Positions 25,231 to 33,934 of a stretch of 64,000 nucleotides of DNA are shown piece after piece. Below the pieces are notes generated by a model that was given only the letters and a program-made list of their open reading frames with translations, was not told where the DNA came from and did not search any database. Source of the DNA: Methanoculleus frigidifontis. Its GTDB lineage: Archaea > Halobacteriota > Methanomicrobia > Methanomicrobiales > Methanoculleaceae. The DNA lies in assembly GCF_030464345.1 (NCBI RefSeq), contig NZ_VCYH01000006.1:124001-188000 (forward strand). The letters run 5' to 3'. Position numbers and translations under genes: made by a program. Position 1 is the stretch's first letter. Each line of letters begins with the position of its first letter.

Positions 25231-26202
25231 ATGGGAAACCTGAATGTAGCAGTGCTGGCGCCGGAGGGCTATGCCAAAGACCTCGGCAAGAAAGGCACGA
25301 CCTCCGATATCACGTTCTATAATCTCAAGAAAGGTGAGGATACGGTCACCCTCATCGAACCGACCCGCTACCCTGACCGCCTGGCTCCGCTCTTTTTTGC
25401 GGCGTCGATGGCCGACTACGCCATCGTCGTGCTCGACGCGATAACCCCGACCTTCGGCGAATGGGTGCTGATGCTCCAGTCGACCGGCGTTGTGCAGGGT
25501 GCGATCATCCTGAAGAACTACCTGATGCCCGACGCCGTCAGGCCGCTCACCAAGGGGACGGTGCTCGAGGGCTACGAGTTCGTCGAGGAGGACATGATCG
25601 CCATGCGGGAGCGGCTGCTCGACGCGGCTGCGGCGAAAACCCCCGCACCTCCCGATGCAAAGTCGCCGTCCTGCGGCACGGTCTCGATCGATCATCACTT
25701 CAATGTGCGGGGTATCGGCACCGTCGTCCTCGGCGGCGTGGAGCGTGGATACATCAAAAAGCACGATTCCCTGAAGATCTACCCCGGGGAAAAACCGGTA
25801 CAGCTCCGGTCTATCCAGAAACACGACGACGACGCCGATTGGGCTGGTGCCGGCGACCGGGTCGGCCTTGCACTGAAGAACATCGAGGCGGAAGACCTCG
25901 ACCGCGGCTTCGTCCTCTCAAACGACGAGTCGCTGCAGGTCCGTGATACCCTTGAGGCGGAGGCGGCCCTCGTCGCTTACTGGCCGGCGCCGCTCAAGGA
26001 AGGGATGGTGCTCCATCTCGGGCACTGGATGCAGTTTGTCCCGGCGCGTATCGATGCGGTGACCGACGACGGCGACTGGCGACGGCCGCGGCTGACCCTG
26101 ACGCTTGAAAAGGAGATCGTCTCCCTGCCGGGCGGACGTGCGGTGCTGCACTACCTCGACGGCGGGAAGCTTCGTATCGCCGGAACGATCGATCTGCCCT
26201 GA
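25231..26202 (+). CDS. EF-Tu/SelB-like protein lacking a P-loop
   Basis: A 323-residue protein with the outline of a translational GTPase but a degenerate G domain. The N-terminal part (LNVAVLAPEGYAKDLGKKGT, ADYAIVVLDAITPTFGEWV) follows the EF-Tu fold, yet no GxxxxGK[ST] loop is present. Residues about 148-235 read as EF-Tu domain 2 (FNVRGIGTVVLGGVERGYIK, AGDRVGLALKNIEAEDLDRG), and the C-terminus as domain 3. Related EF-1A/SelB-like paralogues without nucleotide-binding residues exist in methanogens; their function is not known to me. It may bind a tRNA or ribosome without GTP hydrolysis. It converges with the mtr operon. Confidence 0.75.
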   Translation: MGNLNVAVLAPEGYAKDLGKKGTTSDITFYNLKKGEDTVTLIEPTRYPDRLAPLFFAASMADYAIVVLDAITPTFGEWVLMLQSTGVVQGAIILKNYLMPDAVRPLTKGTVLEGYEFVEEDMIAMRERLLDAAAAKTPAPPDAKSPSCGTVSIDHHFNVRGIGTVVLGGVERGYIKKHDSLKIYPGEKPVQLRSIQKHDDDADWAGAGDRVGLALKNIEAEDLDRGFVLSNDESLQVRDTLEAEAALVAYWPAPLKEGMVLHLGHWMQFVPARIDAVTDDGDWRRPRLTLTLEKEIVSLPGGRAVLHYLDGGKLRIAGTIDLP

Positions 26203-26401
26203 AAAACTGCAGAATTGCAGGTCTTCAGAGCCGGGTATCTTTTTTCGCTATCTCCGATCCGTTCGCCTTCCTGAAGGACTCGGGAAATGGCGCTGGGGAT
26301 GCGACGCTACCGGTTTTCTCCGTCTGGCGTGGGCTTTCGCAAGCAAAATCCCTTCGGAAATGACCGAAGATCCGTATTGCCGGGAGCACCCGGACGGCTG
26401 C

Positions 26402-26409
26402 AAAAAAAA
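26402..26409 (-). terminator. Oligo-T terminator after mtrH
   Basis: A run of eight T on the minus strand lies nine bases after the mtrH stop. Similar T8 runs follow mcrA and fwdC, as expected for archaeal intrinsic termination. Confidence 0.6.
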
Positions 26410-26417
26410 GGGAGTGT

Positions 26418-27440
26418 TTAGACCAGCTTGAAGAGCGGGTGGTTCTCGGTCTGGGGCTGGAGTCCGAGCTCCCGGGCTGCCTCTGCAAGGACGATATCGG
26501 AGAACGCGATAGCGGTGGATGCACCTTCACAGTTCTCGATAGGCCCGTACATGATGAGGTCGGCGCCGAGCGTGGCTGCCATGATGTTGCACCCGATATC
26601 GGGGCTCGACCATGCGGCCTGGCGGATACCCTCGAATCCACCGAAGTGGTGGTGCGCCATCTGCTCGAGGAGAAGGTCCTTGCCCTTGTACTGGTCGGCG
26701 AGAACGCTCTTTCTCCAGCGCTTGAGCCACGTCCAGGAGACGGTCATGTTGTGGTAGGCACCGCCGGTCGGCAGTCCGTGGATGGCCTTGCAGGCGAGGA
26801 TCTCACGGAAGGAGCCGCCTGAACCGAGACCGAGCGGGGTTGCCGCGGTGTCGAGAATCGGGCGGGTGATACCGCACTCTTCTGCGATACCCATCATGCT
26901 CTTTTCCTGTCCGGCGACGCCACCTTCGGCGAGCACCTGCTCACGGCCGCGGACGGACGGGTCGCCGGGATTGAATGCAAGGACGATAGCGGCGTTGACG
27001 TCGCTCTCTTTCAGTGCCTGCATGTTCTCCGGCGTGATGGAACCGTTGATCGAGTTGTAGATCGCACGGTCGGCGAGACCGACCTCGGTCACGTACTTGC
27101 AGGCGTGGGCGAGTGCCGCCGGCGCCGACGAGTCCATCAGGAACGCGGTCGTGTTGTCGATGCTGTCGAACCAGCTGAAGTAGCTCTCGAAAGCCTCACC
27201 GTACTCGGCGATGATCTGGATGAAGTGGGGAATTCCGGTGATGTCGGAGAGTTCCTGACAGCGGTTCCAGAGCGCCTCTGCGCGTGCCTTGTCAATCTTG
27301 CCAGTGTGGTCGTCGAGCACTGTCTCGTGCTTGTTATAGAAGATCGATGCACCGAGAACCCGCGGGTATTCGCCAGGCTGCCCACCGATCTTGGTACCGT
27401 TGAAATCAAGTACCGTCTGCTCTTTCTCAAACTTGAACAT
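26418..27440 (-). CDS. mtrH: Tetrahydromethanopterin S-methyltransferase subunit H
   Basis: Soluble methyltransferase subunit that moves the methyl group from methyl-tetrahydro(sarcina)methanopterin to the corrinoid carried by MtrA. The 340-residue protein begins MFKFEKEQTVLDFNGTKIGG and carries the family segments YNKHETVLDDHTGKIDKARA and ILDTAATPLGLGSGGSFREI; the fold is a TIM barrel. It is the last gene of the mtr operon, 14 bases after the MtrA-MtrG fusion gene, and is followed by an oligo-T terminator. Confidence 0.97.
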   Translation of the reverse strand: MFKFEKEQTVLDFNGTKIGGQPGEYPRVLGASIFYNKHETVLDDHTGKIDKARAEALWNRCQELSDITGIPHFIQIIAEYGEAFESYFSWFDSIDNTTAFLMDSSAPAALAHACKYVTEVGLADRAIYNSINGSITPENMQALKESDVNAAIVLAFNPGDPSVRGREQVLAEGGVAGQEKSMMGIAEECGITRPILDTAATPLGLGSGGSFREILACKAIHGLPTGGAYHNMTVSWTWLKRWRKSVLADQYKGKDLLLEQMAHHHFGGFEGIRQAAWSSPDIGCNIMAATLGADLIMYGPIENCEGASTAIAFSDIVLAEAARELGLQPQTENHPLFKLV

Positions 27441-27454
27441 ATTTTCAATCCTCC

Positions 27455-28195
27455 TTACGCAATGCCACCCAGTTTCGGCAGCAATACCAACAACATCATG
27501 AATACAATCAGGCCTGCGACCAGTCCGTACAGGATGCCGATATCGCGGCCGACTTTTCTGCCGACCCGCTGGGCGATCTCTGCATCGACGAATTCGATCT
27601 GCTCTTCGATTGCATCGAGCCTGGACTCGATCTCAAGGAACTGCGGGTTTGCACCTGCAACCGCGCCGCCCATCTCTGCGCCGCCTGCTTCCTTGACCTC
27701 GATGACCATGGGTTCGGCACCGAACGCGCCGGGGTCTTTTGCCGTGAGTTCCTTGATCTTCGCGGAGATCGCACCCATGTCCTCGGATTCCATGATGTCG
27801 ACCATCTCGACCTGTTCCTGGAACCGGCCGATGGCTGCGTCATCAAGGTTCTCGATGAAGGGGATTGCGCCCTGGGCGCCGACGATCTTTCCTCCGGAGA
27901 CACCGCCCGCGTGCAGAGCGATGAAGCTCTGTCCGGAGAGGTGGCCTTTGACCTCGGTTCCACAGTTCAGGACGAACCTGATGTTGGGGTTTGAGATGAT
28001 GTTTGCGATGATCTTCTCAAGACCCAGGTTCTCGGTCTTACAGGAGCCGGCGATTGCGGCTCCTGCATCGCAGATGCCCTGCTCGTCGAGGTGAGATCCC
28101 ATGGTGACGACGGCGACGCAGCTCTGTGGGTCTCCCGTGTGGAAGTCACCCTGAACAATCGGCCATCCGCTGGCTGGAGATTTCTTCTCTGCCAT
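27455..28195 (-). CDS. mtrG: MtrA corrinoid domain fused to MtrG
   Basis: A 246-residue fusion. Residues 1 to about 171 are identical to the MtrA encoded at 28415-29137, including the probable cobalt-ligand His85 in [12 protein letters not shown]. After a Gly/Ala linker (about 174-186), residues about 187-246 are a whole Mtr[21 protein letters not shown], then [13 protein letters not shown] and one membrane helix. It occupies exactly the mtrG position of the operon, between mtrF and mtrH, and no separate mtrG exists here. ATG 28195 follows the mtrF stop by one base. The predicted complex would hold two corrinoid domains per protomer, one on MtrA and one on MtrG. Whether the extra domain binds cobalamin is not known. 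Confidence 0.9.
   Translation of the reverse strand: MAEKKSPASGWPIVQGDFHTGDPQSCVAVVTMGSHLDEQGICDAGAAIAGSCKTENLGLEKIIANIISNPNIRFVLNCGTEVKGHLSGQSFIALHAGGVSGGKIVGAQGAIPFIENLDDAAIGRFQEQVEMVDIMESEDMGAISAKIKELTAKDPGAFGAEPMVIEVKEAGGAEMGGAVAGANPQFLEIESRLDAIEEQIEFVDAEIAQRVGRKVGRDIGILYGLVAGLIVFMMLLVLLPKLGGIA
27684..28195 (-). repeat. Near-identical MtrA-domain repeat, copy in the mtrA-mtrG fusion
   Basis: A 512-base segment matching 28626-29137 at a constant offset of 942 bases. By eye only four bases differ (27704, 27719, 27845 and one near 28187), all at codon third positions, so the proteins are identical here. Such identity beside wholly different 3' ends indicates recent duplication or gene conversion. 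Confidence 0.93.
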
Positions 28196-28196
28196 G

Positions 28197-28409
28197 TTAG
28201 ATCGCCCCCAGGAGGACTGCCGGCACCAGGATGAACAACATGGCGGCGATGATGCCGACTGCAAAGCCGACGAGACCGCCGCTCTGGATGCCTGACTCAA
28301 GCTTGTTCGTGCGGGCCATAATCTGAGCCTTATAGCGGATGTTGCCCATCGTTCTGTCGATGGCGGCCATCCTGATAGGGCCTGCTGATTTAGTACCTTC
28401 TTCTGCCAC
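28197..28409 (-). CDS. mtrF: Tetrahydromethanopterin S-methyltransferase subunit F
   Basis: Small MtrF subunit, 70 residues: a soluble N-terminal part ([20 protein letters not shown]) and one C-terminal membrane helix ([20 protein letters not shown]). MtrF resembles the membrane end of MtrA and sits between mtrA and mtrG in all known mtr operons, as here. It is five bases from mtrA and one base from the MtrA-MtrG fusion gene. Confidence 0.95.
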   Translation of the reverse strand: MAEEGTKSAGPIRMAAIDRTMGNIRYKAQIMARTNKLESGIQSGGLVGFAVGIIAAMLFILVPAVLLGAI

Positions 28410-28414
28410 TTATA

Positions 28415-29137
28415 TCACCCGAGCAATATGAACCCCAGAATGGCGAACGACACGATCAGACCGATCATGAGCCCTTCGATCTTTCCTGCATACACGCCGG
28501 CTGCAAACCTGTCGCGGTATCCGATGTCGGTGACCATCTGCTCGATGATCTTCATGCGGGCATGGATGAGAGCAAGTTCACCGGAGAGCGGTCTGACTTC
28601 ACCGCCGACCTCCTCTTCGCCTGCACCTGCTTCCTTGACCTCGATAACCATGGGTTCGGCGCCGAACGCGCCGGGGTCTTTTGCCGTGAGTTCCTTGATC
28701 TTCGCGGAGATCGCACCCATGTCCTCGGATTCCATGATGTCGACCATCTCGACCTGTTCCTGGAACCGGCCGATGGCTGCGTCATCGAGGTTCTCGATGA
28801 AGGGGATTGCGCCCTGGGCGCCGACGATCTTTCCTCCGGAGACACCGCCCGCGTGCAGAGCGATGAAGCTCTGTCCGGAGAGGTGGCCTTTGACCTCGGT
28901 TCCACAGTTCAGGACGAACCTGATGTTGGGGTTTGAGATGATGTTTGCGATGATCTTCTCAAGACCCAGGTTCTCGGTCTTACAGGAGCCGGCGATTGCG
29001 GCTCCTGCATCGCAGATGCCCTGCTCGTCGAGGTGAGATCCCATGGTGACGACGGCGACGCAGCTCTGTGGGTCTCCCGTGTGGAAGTCACCCTGAACAA
29101 TCGGCCATCCGCTGGCTGGAGATTTCTTTTCTGCCAT
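28415..29137 (-). CDS. mtrA: Tetrahydromethanopterin S-methyltransferase subunit A
   Basis: Corrinoid-carrying subunit of the sodium-pumping Mtr complex; its cobamide accepts the methyl group from MtrH and passes it to coenzyme M. The 240-residue protein has the corrinoid domain (residues 1 to about 172, with probable ligand His85), a Glu-rich linker, and the usual C-terminal helix and membrane anchor ([20 protein letters not shown], later [20 protein letters not shown]). This canonical tail marks it as the true MtrA, in contrast to the fusion copy downstream. Confidence 0.97.
   Translation of the reverse strand: MAEKKSPASGWPIVQGDFHTGDPQSCVAVVTMGSHLDEQGICDAGAAIAGSCKTENLGLEKIIANIISNPNIRFVLNCGTEVKGHLSGQSFIALHAGGVSGGKIVGAQGAIPFIENLDDAAIGRFQEQVEMVDIMESEDMGAISAKIKELTAKDPGAFGAEPMVIEVKEAGAGEEEVGGEVRPLSGELALIHARMKIIEQMVTDIGYRDRFAAGVYAGKIEGLMIGLIVSFAILGFILLG
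28626..29137 (-). repeat. Near-identical MtrA-domain repeat, copy in mtrA
   Basis: Partner of the segment at 27684-28195. The match runs from the ATG through the corrinoid domain and stops at the linker, where one gene continues as mtrA and the other as mtrG. Confidence 0.93.
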
Positions 29138-29148
29138 GTTCTTTCACC

Positions 29149-29433
29149 TCACACAAGTCCGAATACAATGACACCTGCAATCAGCAGGCCGACTGCCATT
29201 CCGTACCAGAATGCGGTCACGCTGCCGGCGATCGTGAGGACGCCCTCTCTGTTCGGGAACGACGCGAGGAAGTTCCCTTCACCGGAGAGCATGCCCACGA
29301 GGTCGTCGGCGATCGTCTCGAGCTCGGCCACCTGGTCGATCACCGGTGCATACGATTCACCGGCGGTGGTAACAAGGCCGATGATCGGGTCTGCGACGAG
29401 ACCGAATTCGGGCAGTACAAGAACGTATCCCAT
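29149..29433 (-). CDS. mtrB: Tetrahydromethanopterin S-methyltransferase subunit B
   Basis: MtrB subunit, 94 residues, a small protein with an amphipathic N-terminal part (VLPEFGLVADPIIGLVTTAG) and one C-terminal membrane helix (GSVTAFWYGMAVGLLIAGVI). It lies between mtrC, which it abuts without a gap, and mtrA. Confidence 0.95.
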   Translation of the reverse strand: MGYVLVLPEFGLVADPIIGLVTTAGESYAPVIDQVAELETIADDLVGMLSGEGNFLASFPNREGVLTIAGSVTAFWYGMAVGLLIAGVIVFGLV

Positions 29434-30285
29434 TTATGCACCTCCCTTCGGCTCAAGGATCGGCTTTGCATCGAGCCATGCGTAGGCATCGCGCTTGGAG
29501 AGCTCGATGTACTTCGCATAGGTGTAGTACCAGCCTGCGACGGAGACCACGAGCGAGATGACCGCCGGGATGAACCCGATGAACGCGAACGACATGACCG
29601 AGATGACGATCATCGAGAGGAAGCCGCACTCTGCAGCGAGCATGAGTGTGCGGTCCTGCTGCTCGCCGGGGCCGAGACAGGCGTTGAACGAGTGCTGAAT
29701 GGCGATTGCACCGAGCATGAAGAGAACGGCAACGATGCTGCCGCCGATGACCGATGCGGCGTACGACTCAACGGTGAACCCGAGGAACGTCGTGGTGCCG
29801 ACGGCGAGGCCGAGGAAGTCGAACGTTCCGCCGACCATGACCGCGAACCCGAGAAGCGTCAGCGCACCGACGATTGCAAGCTCGGTCAGCGACATGATCA
29901 TGACCGGGATGTCCATACGGACGACCTTGTTCGCCAGGAACCCGGCGATGGCGCCGACGATCGCCGAGACGATCAGGGCGACGATCGGAGCGAGGATGCC
30001 GGTCGTGGTTGCAAGCAGCATGGCCACGACACCGGAACCGAGTGCGATCATACCTGCGGAGGGCACACCCGTACCGAGACCGTAGCTGCAGAGGTGCTTG
30101 ATCGTGTCGGTTCCCCATACGAGCGCTGCGACGGCACCAAGGCCGCCGAGGAACGAGAAGACCGTCGTGTCAAAGATCACGTTCAGGTAGGTCAGGTAGA
30201 TGAGCACCAGGGATCCCACGAGGCCGTAGATCAGAATCTGGTTGTGCGGGATTCCGCCTGCACCGACTTCTACTTTCACTGTCAT
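29434..30285 (-). CDS. mtrC: Tetrahydromethanopterin S-methyltransferase subunit C
   Basis: Integral membrane subunit of Mtr, 283 residues with about seven to eight predicted helices. Segments such as GLVGSLVLIYLTYLNVIFDT and AALVWGTDTIKHLCSYGLGT are family-specific. MtrC, MtrD and MtrE form the membrane core through which sodium moves. The gene directly follows mtrD and precedes mtrB without spacing. Confidence 0.96.
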   Translation of the reverse strand: MTVKVEVGAGGIPHNQILIYGLVGSLVLIYLTYLNVIFDTTVFSFLGGLGAVAALVWGTDTIKHLCSYGLGTGVPSAGMIALGSGVVAMLLATTTGILAPIVALIVSAIVGAIAGFLANKVVRMDIPVMIMSLTELAIVGALTLLGFAVMVGGTFDFLGLAVGTTTFLGFTVESYAASVIGGSIVAVLFMLGAIAIQHSFNACLGPGEQQDRTLMLAAECGFLSMIVISVMSFAFIGFIPAVISLVVSVAGWYYTYAKYIELSKRDAYAWLDAKPILEPKGGA

Positions 30286-31128
30286 TTAGAGCACCCCCAC
30301 CAGCATGATTGCAACGATCCCGGTTACGGCGGAAGCGACTGCTGCTGCAATCACTGCACGCGGGAACCGCTTGAACTTGGGGTCGTGCGGGCCTTCGATG
30401 GTACCGGTGATGTTGTATGCTGCCAGAACGGCGTTTACAAGGAACATACCGACTGCGAAGATACCGGCAAGCGAGACTGCCACGGGTGCGATCTCCTCGA
30501 CGGATGCGTTCAGGGTAACGGGGAGAACTTCCTCATAGACCCCGAGGAGCATGAGGTAGATCAGCGTTCCGCCAAGGCCGCCGAGCGTACCGCCGATAAC
30601 ACCGCCAACATAGGAGATGAACGGAAGTCCGTGTCCCTCGGTTCCCTGGCTCTTGTATGCCGGGAATGTGTCGCCCGTGATCGGGTCTTTGTCGACCTTA
30701 CCGGATGCGGCAGGGATACCCATGCCGAAGATGTAGGTGACGTTGACCATGAGACAGGTGATCGCCATCATCAGGCCGCCACCGACTGCGCCGCCGGCAA
30801 GTGCGACGGCGAGGCCGAACTCAGCTGCCCATGCGCCGCCGAAGAGTCCGGCAAGGCCGGCACCGGCTGCGAGCATCGCCACACCGGTAGCGATACCGGG
30901 GGCCTGACCCATTGCAGCGGGAGCACCGCCGACAGGGACGAAGTGGACACCGAAGGCGACCAGAACGCCGCCGATGATGATGCCGATGAGCGCGATGAGG
31001 CCTGCCATCTGAACGACGAAGAACGCGATGGCGAGGGCGATGATGATGAGAACAAGTCCGCCGACGATACCGATTGCGGTTGGCTGCTGAACGCCGCCGG
31101 TCTGTGCGGGTCCGCCGAGTGCGCTCAT
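30286..31128 (-). CDS. mtrD: Tetrahydromethanopterin S-methyltransferase subunit D
   Basis: Integral membrane subunit, 280 residues with several glycine-rich helices (GIVGGLVLIIIALAIAFFVV, GGAWAAEFGLAVALAGGAVG). The soluble loop FGMGIPAASGKVDKDPITGD is typical of MtrD. It overlaps mtrE by four bases and abuts mtrC. It forms part of the sodium-translocating core. Confidence 0.96.
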   Translation of the reverse strand: MSALGGPAQTGGVQQPTAIGIVGGLVLIIIALAIAFFVVQMAGLIALIGIIIGGVLVAFGVHFVPVGGAPAAMGQAPGIATGVAMLAAGAGLAGLFGGAWAAEFGLAVALAGGAVGGGLMMAITCLMVNVTYIFGMGIPAASGKVDKDPITGDTFPAYKSQGTEGHGLPFISYVGGVIGGTLGGLGGTLIYLMLLGVYEEVLPVTLNASVEEIAPVAVSLAGIFAVGMFLVNAVLAAYNITGTIEGPHDPKFKRFPRAVIAAAVASAVTGIVAIMLVGVL

Positions 31129-32024
31129 GCTGCAGCCTCCTCGGTTTCAGTCGTGTAGGGTCCGAAGTTCTTGCGTGCCCAGACCTCGATGTAACGGTCG
31201 ATGACCATGAAGACGAGGATAATGACGACACCAACGATGATCGGTGCCCAGACGTTGAGTTCTTCAAAGACAACGGTACGCCAGAGTTCGAAGAACACGA
31301 TCAAACCGAAACAGACACCCGATGCCGGGCCTCCGAGTTTGGTCGTGAACCAGCCGTTGTCGATGGAGCTCCTCTGACCGGCTTCCGCGTAGCGGACGAT
31401 GTTGCCGGACGCGGAGATCGGAACACCGGCGCCGAACTTCTGTTCCTGGTACTGCCGCTCCTTTCCGTAGAACGGGTTACCGGTTGCAGAGCCGGCTGCA
31501 CCGAGCGCAATACCCCATACGAGGCCGAGCAGCGGCAGCGGGAAGGGGTGCCCGAGTGCGGCGTTCATCAGGTGGCACATCGCTACCGTCGTGAAGATCG
31601 CGACGAACGCATGCGCCATGGTCACGGTGGTTACCGACTTGATGATGTCGATGTACACCGGCTGTCCGAATTTTGCGAGACTTGCGGTACGCCCAAGATA
31701 CGCAGTCGTTGCGTACACACCCTGTACGAAGACTGCAAGGGCGCTCCCGATTACGATTGCAAGAATCGCGTTTATCTGCATCGCCATGAATGCCCAGGCA
31801 ATGCCAGCGCCCAGCGCAACCCAGAGACCGTAGGCGGGCGGTTCACCGGCAACAGCCTTGTTGAAAATACGGTGAATATAGCCCATCTGCGGAGCAAGCT
31901 GAACCTGTGAGTTCGGATCACCCTGTGATCCGATGTCAGACTCAGTGTCCTCCGCAGCGCCGGCAACGGTTGCAAGAGCACCTGCCATTGCGGTAATTCC
32001 GATGCCAAACAATATCTGTTCCAT
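31125..32024 (-). CDS. mtrE: Tetrahydromethanopterin S-methyltransferase subunit E
   Basis: First gene of the mtr operon; membrane subunit of 299 residues thought to carry the sodium path. Signatures include MEQILFGIGITAMAGALATV at the N-terminus, SQGDPNSQVQLAPQMGYIHR, and NPFYGKERQYQEQKFGAGVP. The ATG is preceded by a good ribosome binding site (GGGAGGATG on the minus strand near 32033). It is separated from mcrA by 194 bases that should hold the mtr promoter. Confidence 0.96.
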   Translation of the reverse strand: MEQILFGIGITAMAGALATVAGAAEDTESDIGSQGDPNSQVQLAPQMGYIHRIFNKAVAGEPPAYGLWVALGAGIAWAFMAMQINAILAIVIGSALAVFVQGVYATTAYLGRTASLAKFGQPVYIDIIKSVTTVTMAHAFVAIFTTVAMCHLMNAALGHPFPLPLLGLVWGIALGAAGSATGNPFYGKERQYQEQKFGAGVPISASGNIVRYAEAGQRSSIDNGWFTTKLGGPASGVCFGLIVFFELWRTVVFEELNVWAPIIVGVVIILVFMVIDRYIEVWARKNFGPYTTETEEAAA

Positions 32025-32102
32025 TTAGCATCCTCCCTGCGTGCTTCTACGCACCAGAGTTCAGTACAAAACCTTTGTGGTTCATCTAACAGTTGTTTAT
32101 GA

Positions 32103-32113
32103 CTTAATTAAAG
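32103..32113 (-). promoter_or_regulatory. Possible mtr promoter element
   Basis: On the minus strand CTTTAATTAAG sits about 80 bases before the mtrE start in an AT-rich gap. It is the best TATA-like element I see, but another lies near 32133 (AAATTTAAAC), so the assignment is weak. Confidence 0.35.
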
Positions 32114-32198
32114 GTTTCGAAAAGTTTTGGCGTTTAAATTTGCGAAATGCAAAAAGTCGCTCAAACCACTCGTTTTCGCATGTGCGTTTACGCTAAAG

Positions 32199-32206
32199 AA
32201 AAAAAA
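32199..32206 (-). terminator. Oligo-T terminator after mcrA
   Basis: T8 on the minus strand, 12 bases past the mcrA stop, in the gap before mtrE. It probably ends most mcr transcripts, leaving mtr with its own promoter or partial read-through. Confidence 0.55.
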
Positions 32207-32218
32207 GTTGTGTTGGGT

Positions 32219-33934
32219 TTACCGTGCCGGAATGATGAGCGAACGCTCGCCGGCGGGCATGAACTCGCGGATTGCTCCCTTCGCGAACTCGCGGCGGGGC
32301 TCGGCGAAGTTGAACTTCAGGGACGGGTCCGCGAAGCAGATCTTCACGAGCGGGTTGAACGACCAGGCGTCGCCGCGGCTGTAGTGGGCACTGCCGACGA
32401 TGGCGGCGTACTCGCCCTGGTGTCCGACGTTCATTGCGTAGTTCGGGTAGTTCGGTCCGCGCACTTCTCCCATCGCACCCTCGTCGGGCCGCATGGAGAG
32501 CGAGTTCGAGGAACCGCACTGGTCCTGCAGGTCGTAGCCGAAGAAGCCGAGACGCGACCAGCCGTCCTTGTGCAGGAGCATGGAGAGGTACCATCCGTTC
32601 AGACCGGCGTTGGAGTTGCCGGTAGCGATTGCGGTGGAGAGACCGCAGGCGGCAGCCATGACACCGGCACGCTGGGAACCGCCGAAGTGGTCCTCCATCA
32701 GGGTCGGGAACTGCTCGTACTGCTCCATGGCGTTGAGGTTGACCTCGGTTGCGATGTCGTTGACGACTTCCTGGGTGGGCTTGACCTTGTCGTCCGGGTT
32801 CGGGTTCTTCCAGTCGACGTTGTACTTGTCCTTGATGTAGTCCATACCGTAGTAGGTGTACTCATCCAGGATGTTGTCGGTGTATGCCGCGGTCGCGTAC
32901 TGGGTGAACCCGACACCGCCGGACATGTAGGAGCCGAGCCAGATCTGGTCAAAGAGCATGGTGCCGGCACCGACAACCTCAAGGGACGCCTTGGCGGGGT
33001 CGTGCGGGTGCGTGCGGTCAGTCTGGATGATGTCGGAGAAGAGACCGAACATGATACCACCGGGCTCGTTCGGGCCGCGGGCACGGCGGGCGGGCAGGTG
33101 GGATGCCATCTGGATGACGCCTGCGTGCTTTGCGGCGTACGACAGGTCGGCGACGGCTGCCTCACCGGCGCACATGCGGTACGCACCGATGAAGGACATA
33201 CCGATCTGCATGGCGGACCACCGGGAGGTCGTTCCACCGTCGCAGGTGCGGGAGACCGAGGTCGGGATGTGGATTGCCTGGTACATCGACTTGCCGACGG
33301 CCGCCTTCAGGGCTTCCGCCTGCTTTGCCGGGAAGAGCTTCTCGATGTTGAGCAGGAACTGGGGCTCGATGTCGTCGGCCATCTCGTCGTCGCCGGTGAA
33401 GACCTTGACGTAACAGTCGTCGACGAGGCCGGGGTGGGTCTCGACCATGTGCTCCTGAACGACTGCCGCGCCGGGCATTGCGTGGTTCAGGACATGGAGG
33501 TACTCGTTGATCGTCTCGGGGGTAACTTCCTTGCCGAGACGCTTCTGCAGGGTCTGGTGGGCAAGGTCCATGCCGACGATGACCGTCCTGCGGATGTCGT
33601 CCCAGAACTGCTGCATGGCAGCGTTGTTGACGAAGTGCAGGTCGTCACCCTCCACAAAGACGCCGGTGCCGGAGACCTCGTAGGTCATCAGCTGGCGCTG
33701 GCCGAGCGGGATACCGCCGAGGTGGCAGCGCTCGGGTTCATACATGGAGATGCCACGGTCCATCTCGATGGCGCGGCTCGCCTTCATGAACTCCATCTTG
33801 CGGGGAGACTGTTTCAGACCGCCGAACTTGTAGAACTCGGTCGTCTCGGACTCGACGTCCTGTCCCTGGAACTTCTCCTTGAGGGCTTTCAGGAACAGTT
33901 TCTGGGATCTCTCAATCTTTGCCATGTGAATCAC
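32219..33934 (-). CDS. mcrA: Methyl-coenzyme M reductase subunit alpha
   Basis: Catalytic alpha subunit of the nickel F430 enzyme that releases methane from methyl-coenzyme M and coenzyme B. It has 571 residues. The [18 protein letters not shown] segment near residue 160 contains the expected Gln ligand of F430, and [17 protein letters not shown] followed by [20 protein letters not shown] is the diagnostic active-site region with the modified-residue positions. The gene overlaps mcrG by four bases and ends the mcrBDCGA operon. It is cytosolic, in an alpha2-beta2-gamma2 complex. Confidence 0.99.
   Translation of the reverse strand: MIHMAKIERSQKLFLKALKEKFQGQDVESETTEFYKFGGLKQSPRKMEFMKASRAIEMDRGISMYEPERCHLGGIPLGQRQLMTYEVSGTGVFVEGDDLHFVNNAAMQQFWDDIRRTVIVGMDLAHQTLQKRLGKEVTPETINEYLHVLNHAMPGAAVVQEHMVETHPGLVDDCYVKVFTGDDEMADDIEPQFLLNIEKLFPAKQAEALKAAVGKSMYQAIHIPTSVSRTCDGGTTSRWSAMQIGMSFIGAYRMCAGEAAVADLSYAAKHAGVIQMASHLPARRARGPNEPGGIMFGLFSDIIQTDRTHPHDPAKASLEVVGAGTMLFDQIWLGSYMSGGVGFTQYATAAYTDNILDEYTYYGMDYIKDKYNVDWKNPNPDDKVKPTQEVVNDIATEVNLNAMEQYEQFPTLMEDHFGGSQRAGVMAAACGLSTAIATGNSNAGLNGWYLSMLLHKDGWSRLGFFGYDLQDQCGSSNSLSMRPDEGAMGEVRGPNYPNYAMNVGHQGEYAAIVGSAHYSRGDAWSFNPLVKICFADPSLKFNFAEPRREFAKGAIREFMPAGERSLIIPAR

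Noticed and set aside
27455-28300. Upstream start of the MtrA-MtrG fusion at 28300
   Set aside because: It would overlap most of mtrF and add a Ser/Cys-rich tail not found in MtrA; ATG 28195 matches the start of the true MtrA.
29068-31158. Plus-strand open frame of 696 codons, rich in Asp, Glu, His and Arg
   Set aside because: It is antisense to mtrB, mtrC and mtrD, whose identities are certain; its composition reflects the reverse complement of membrane protein codons.
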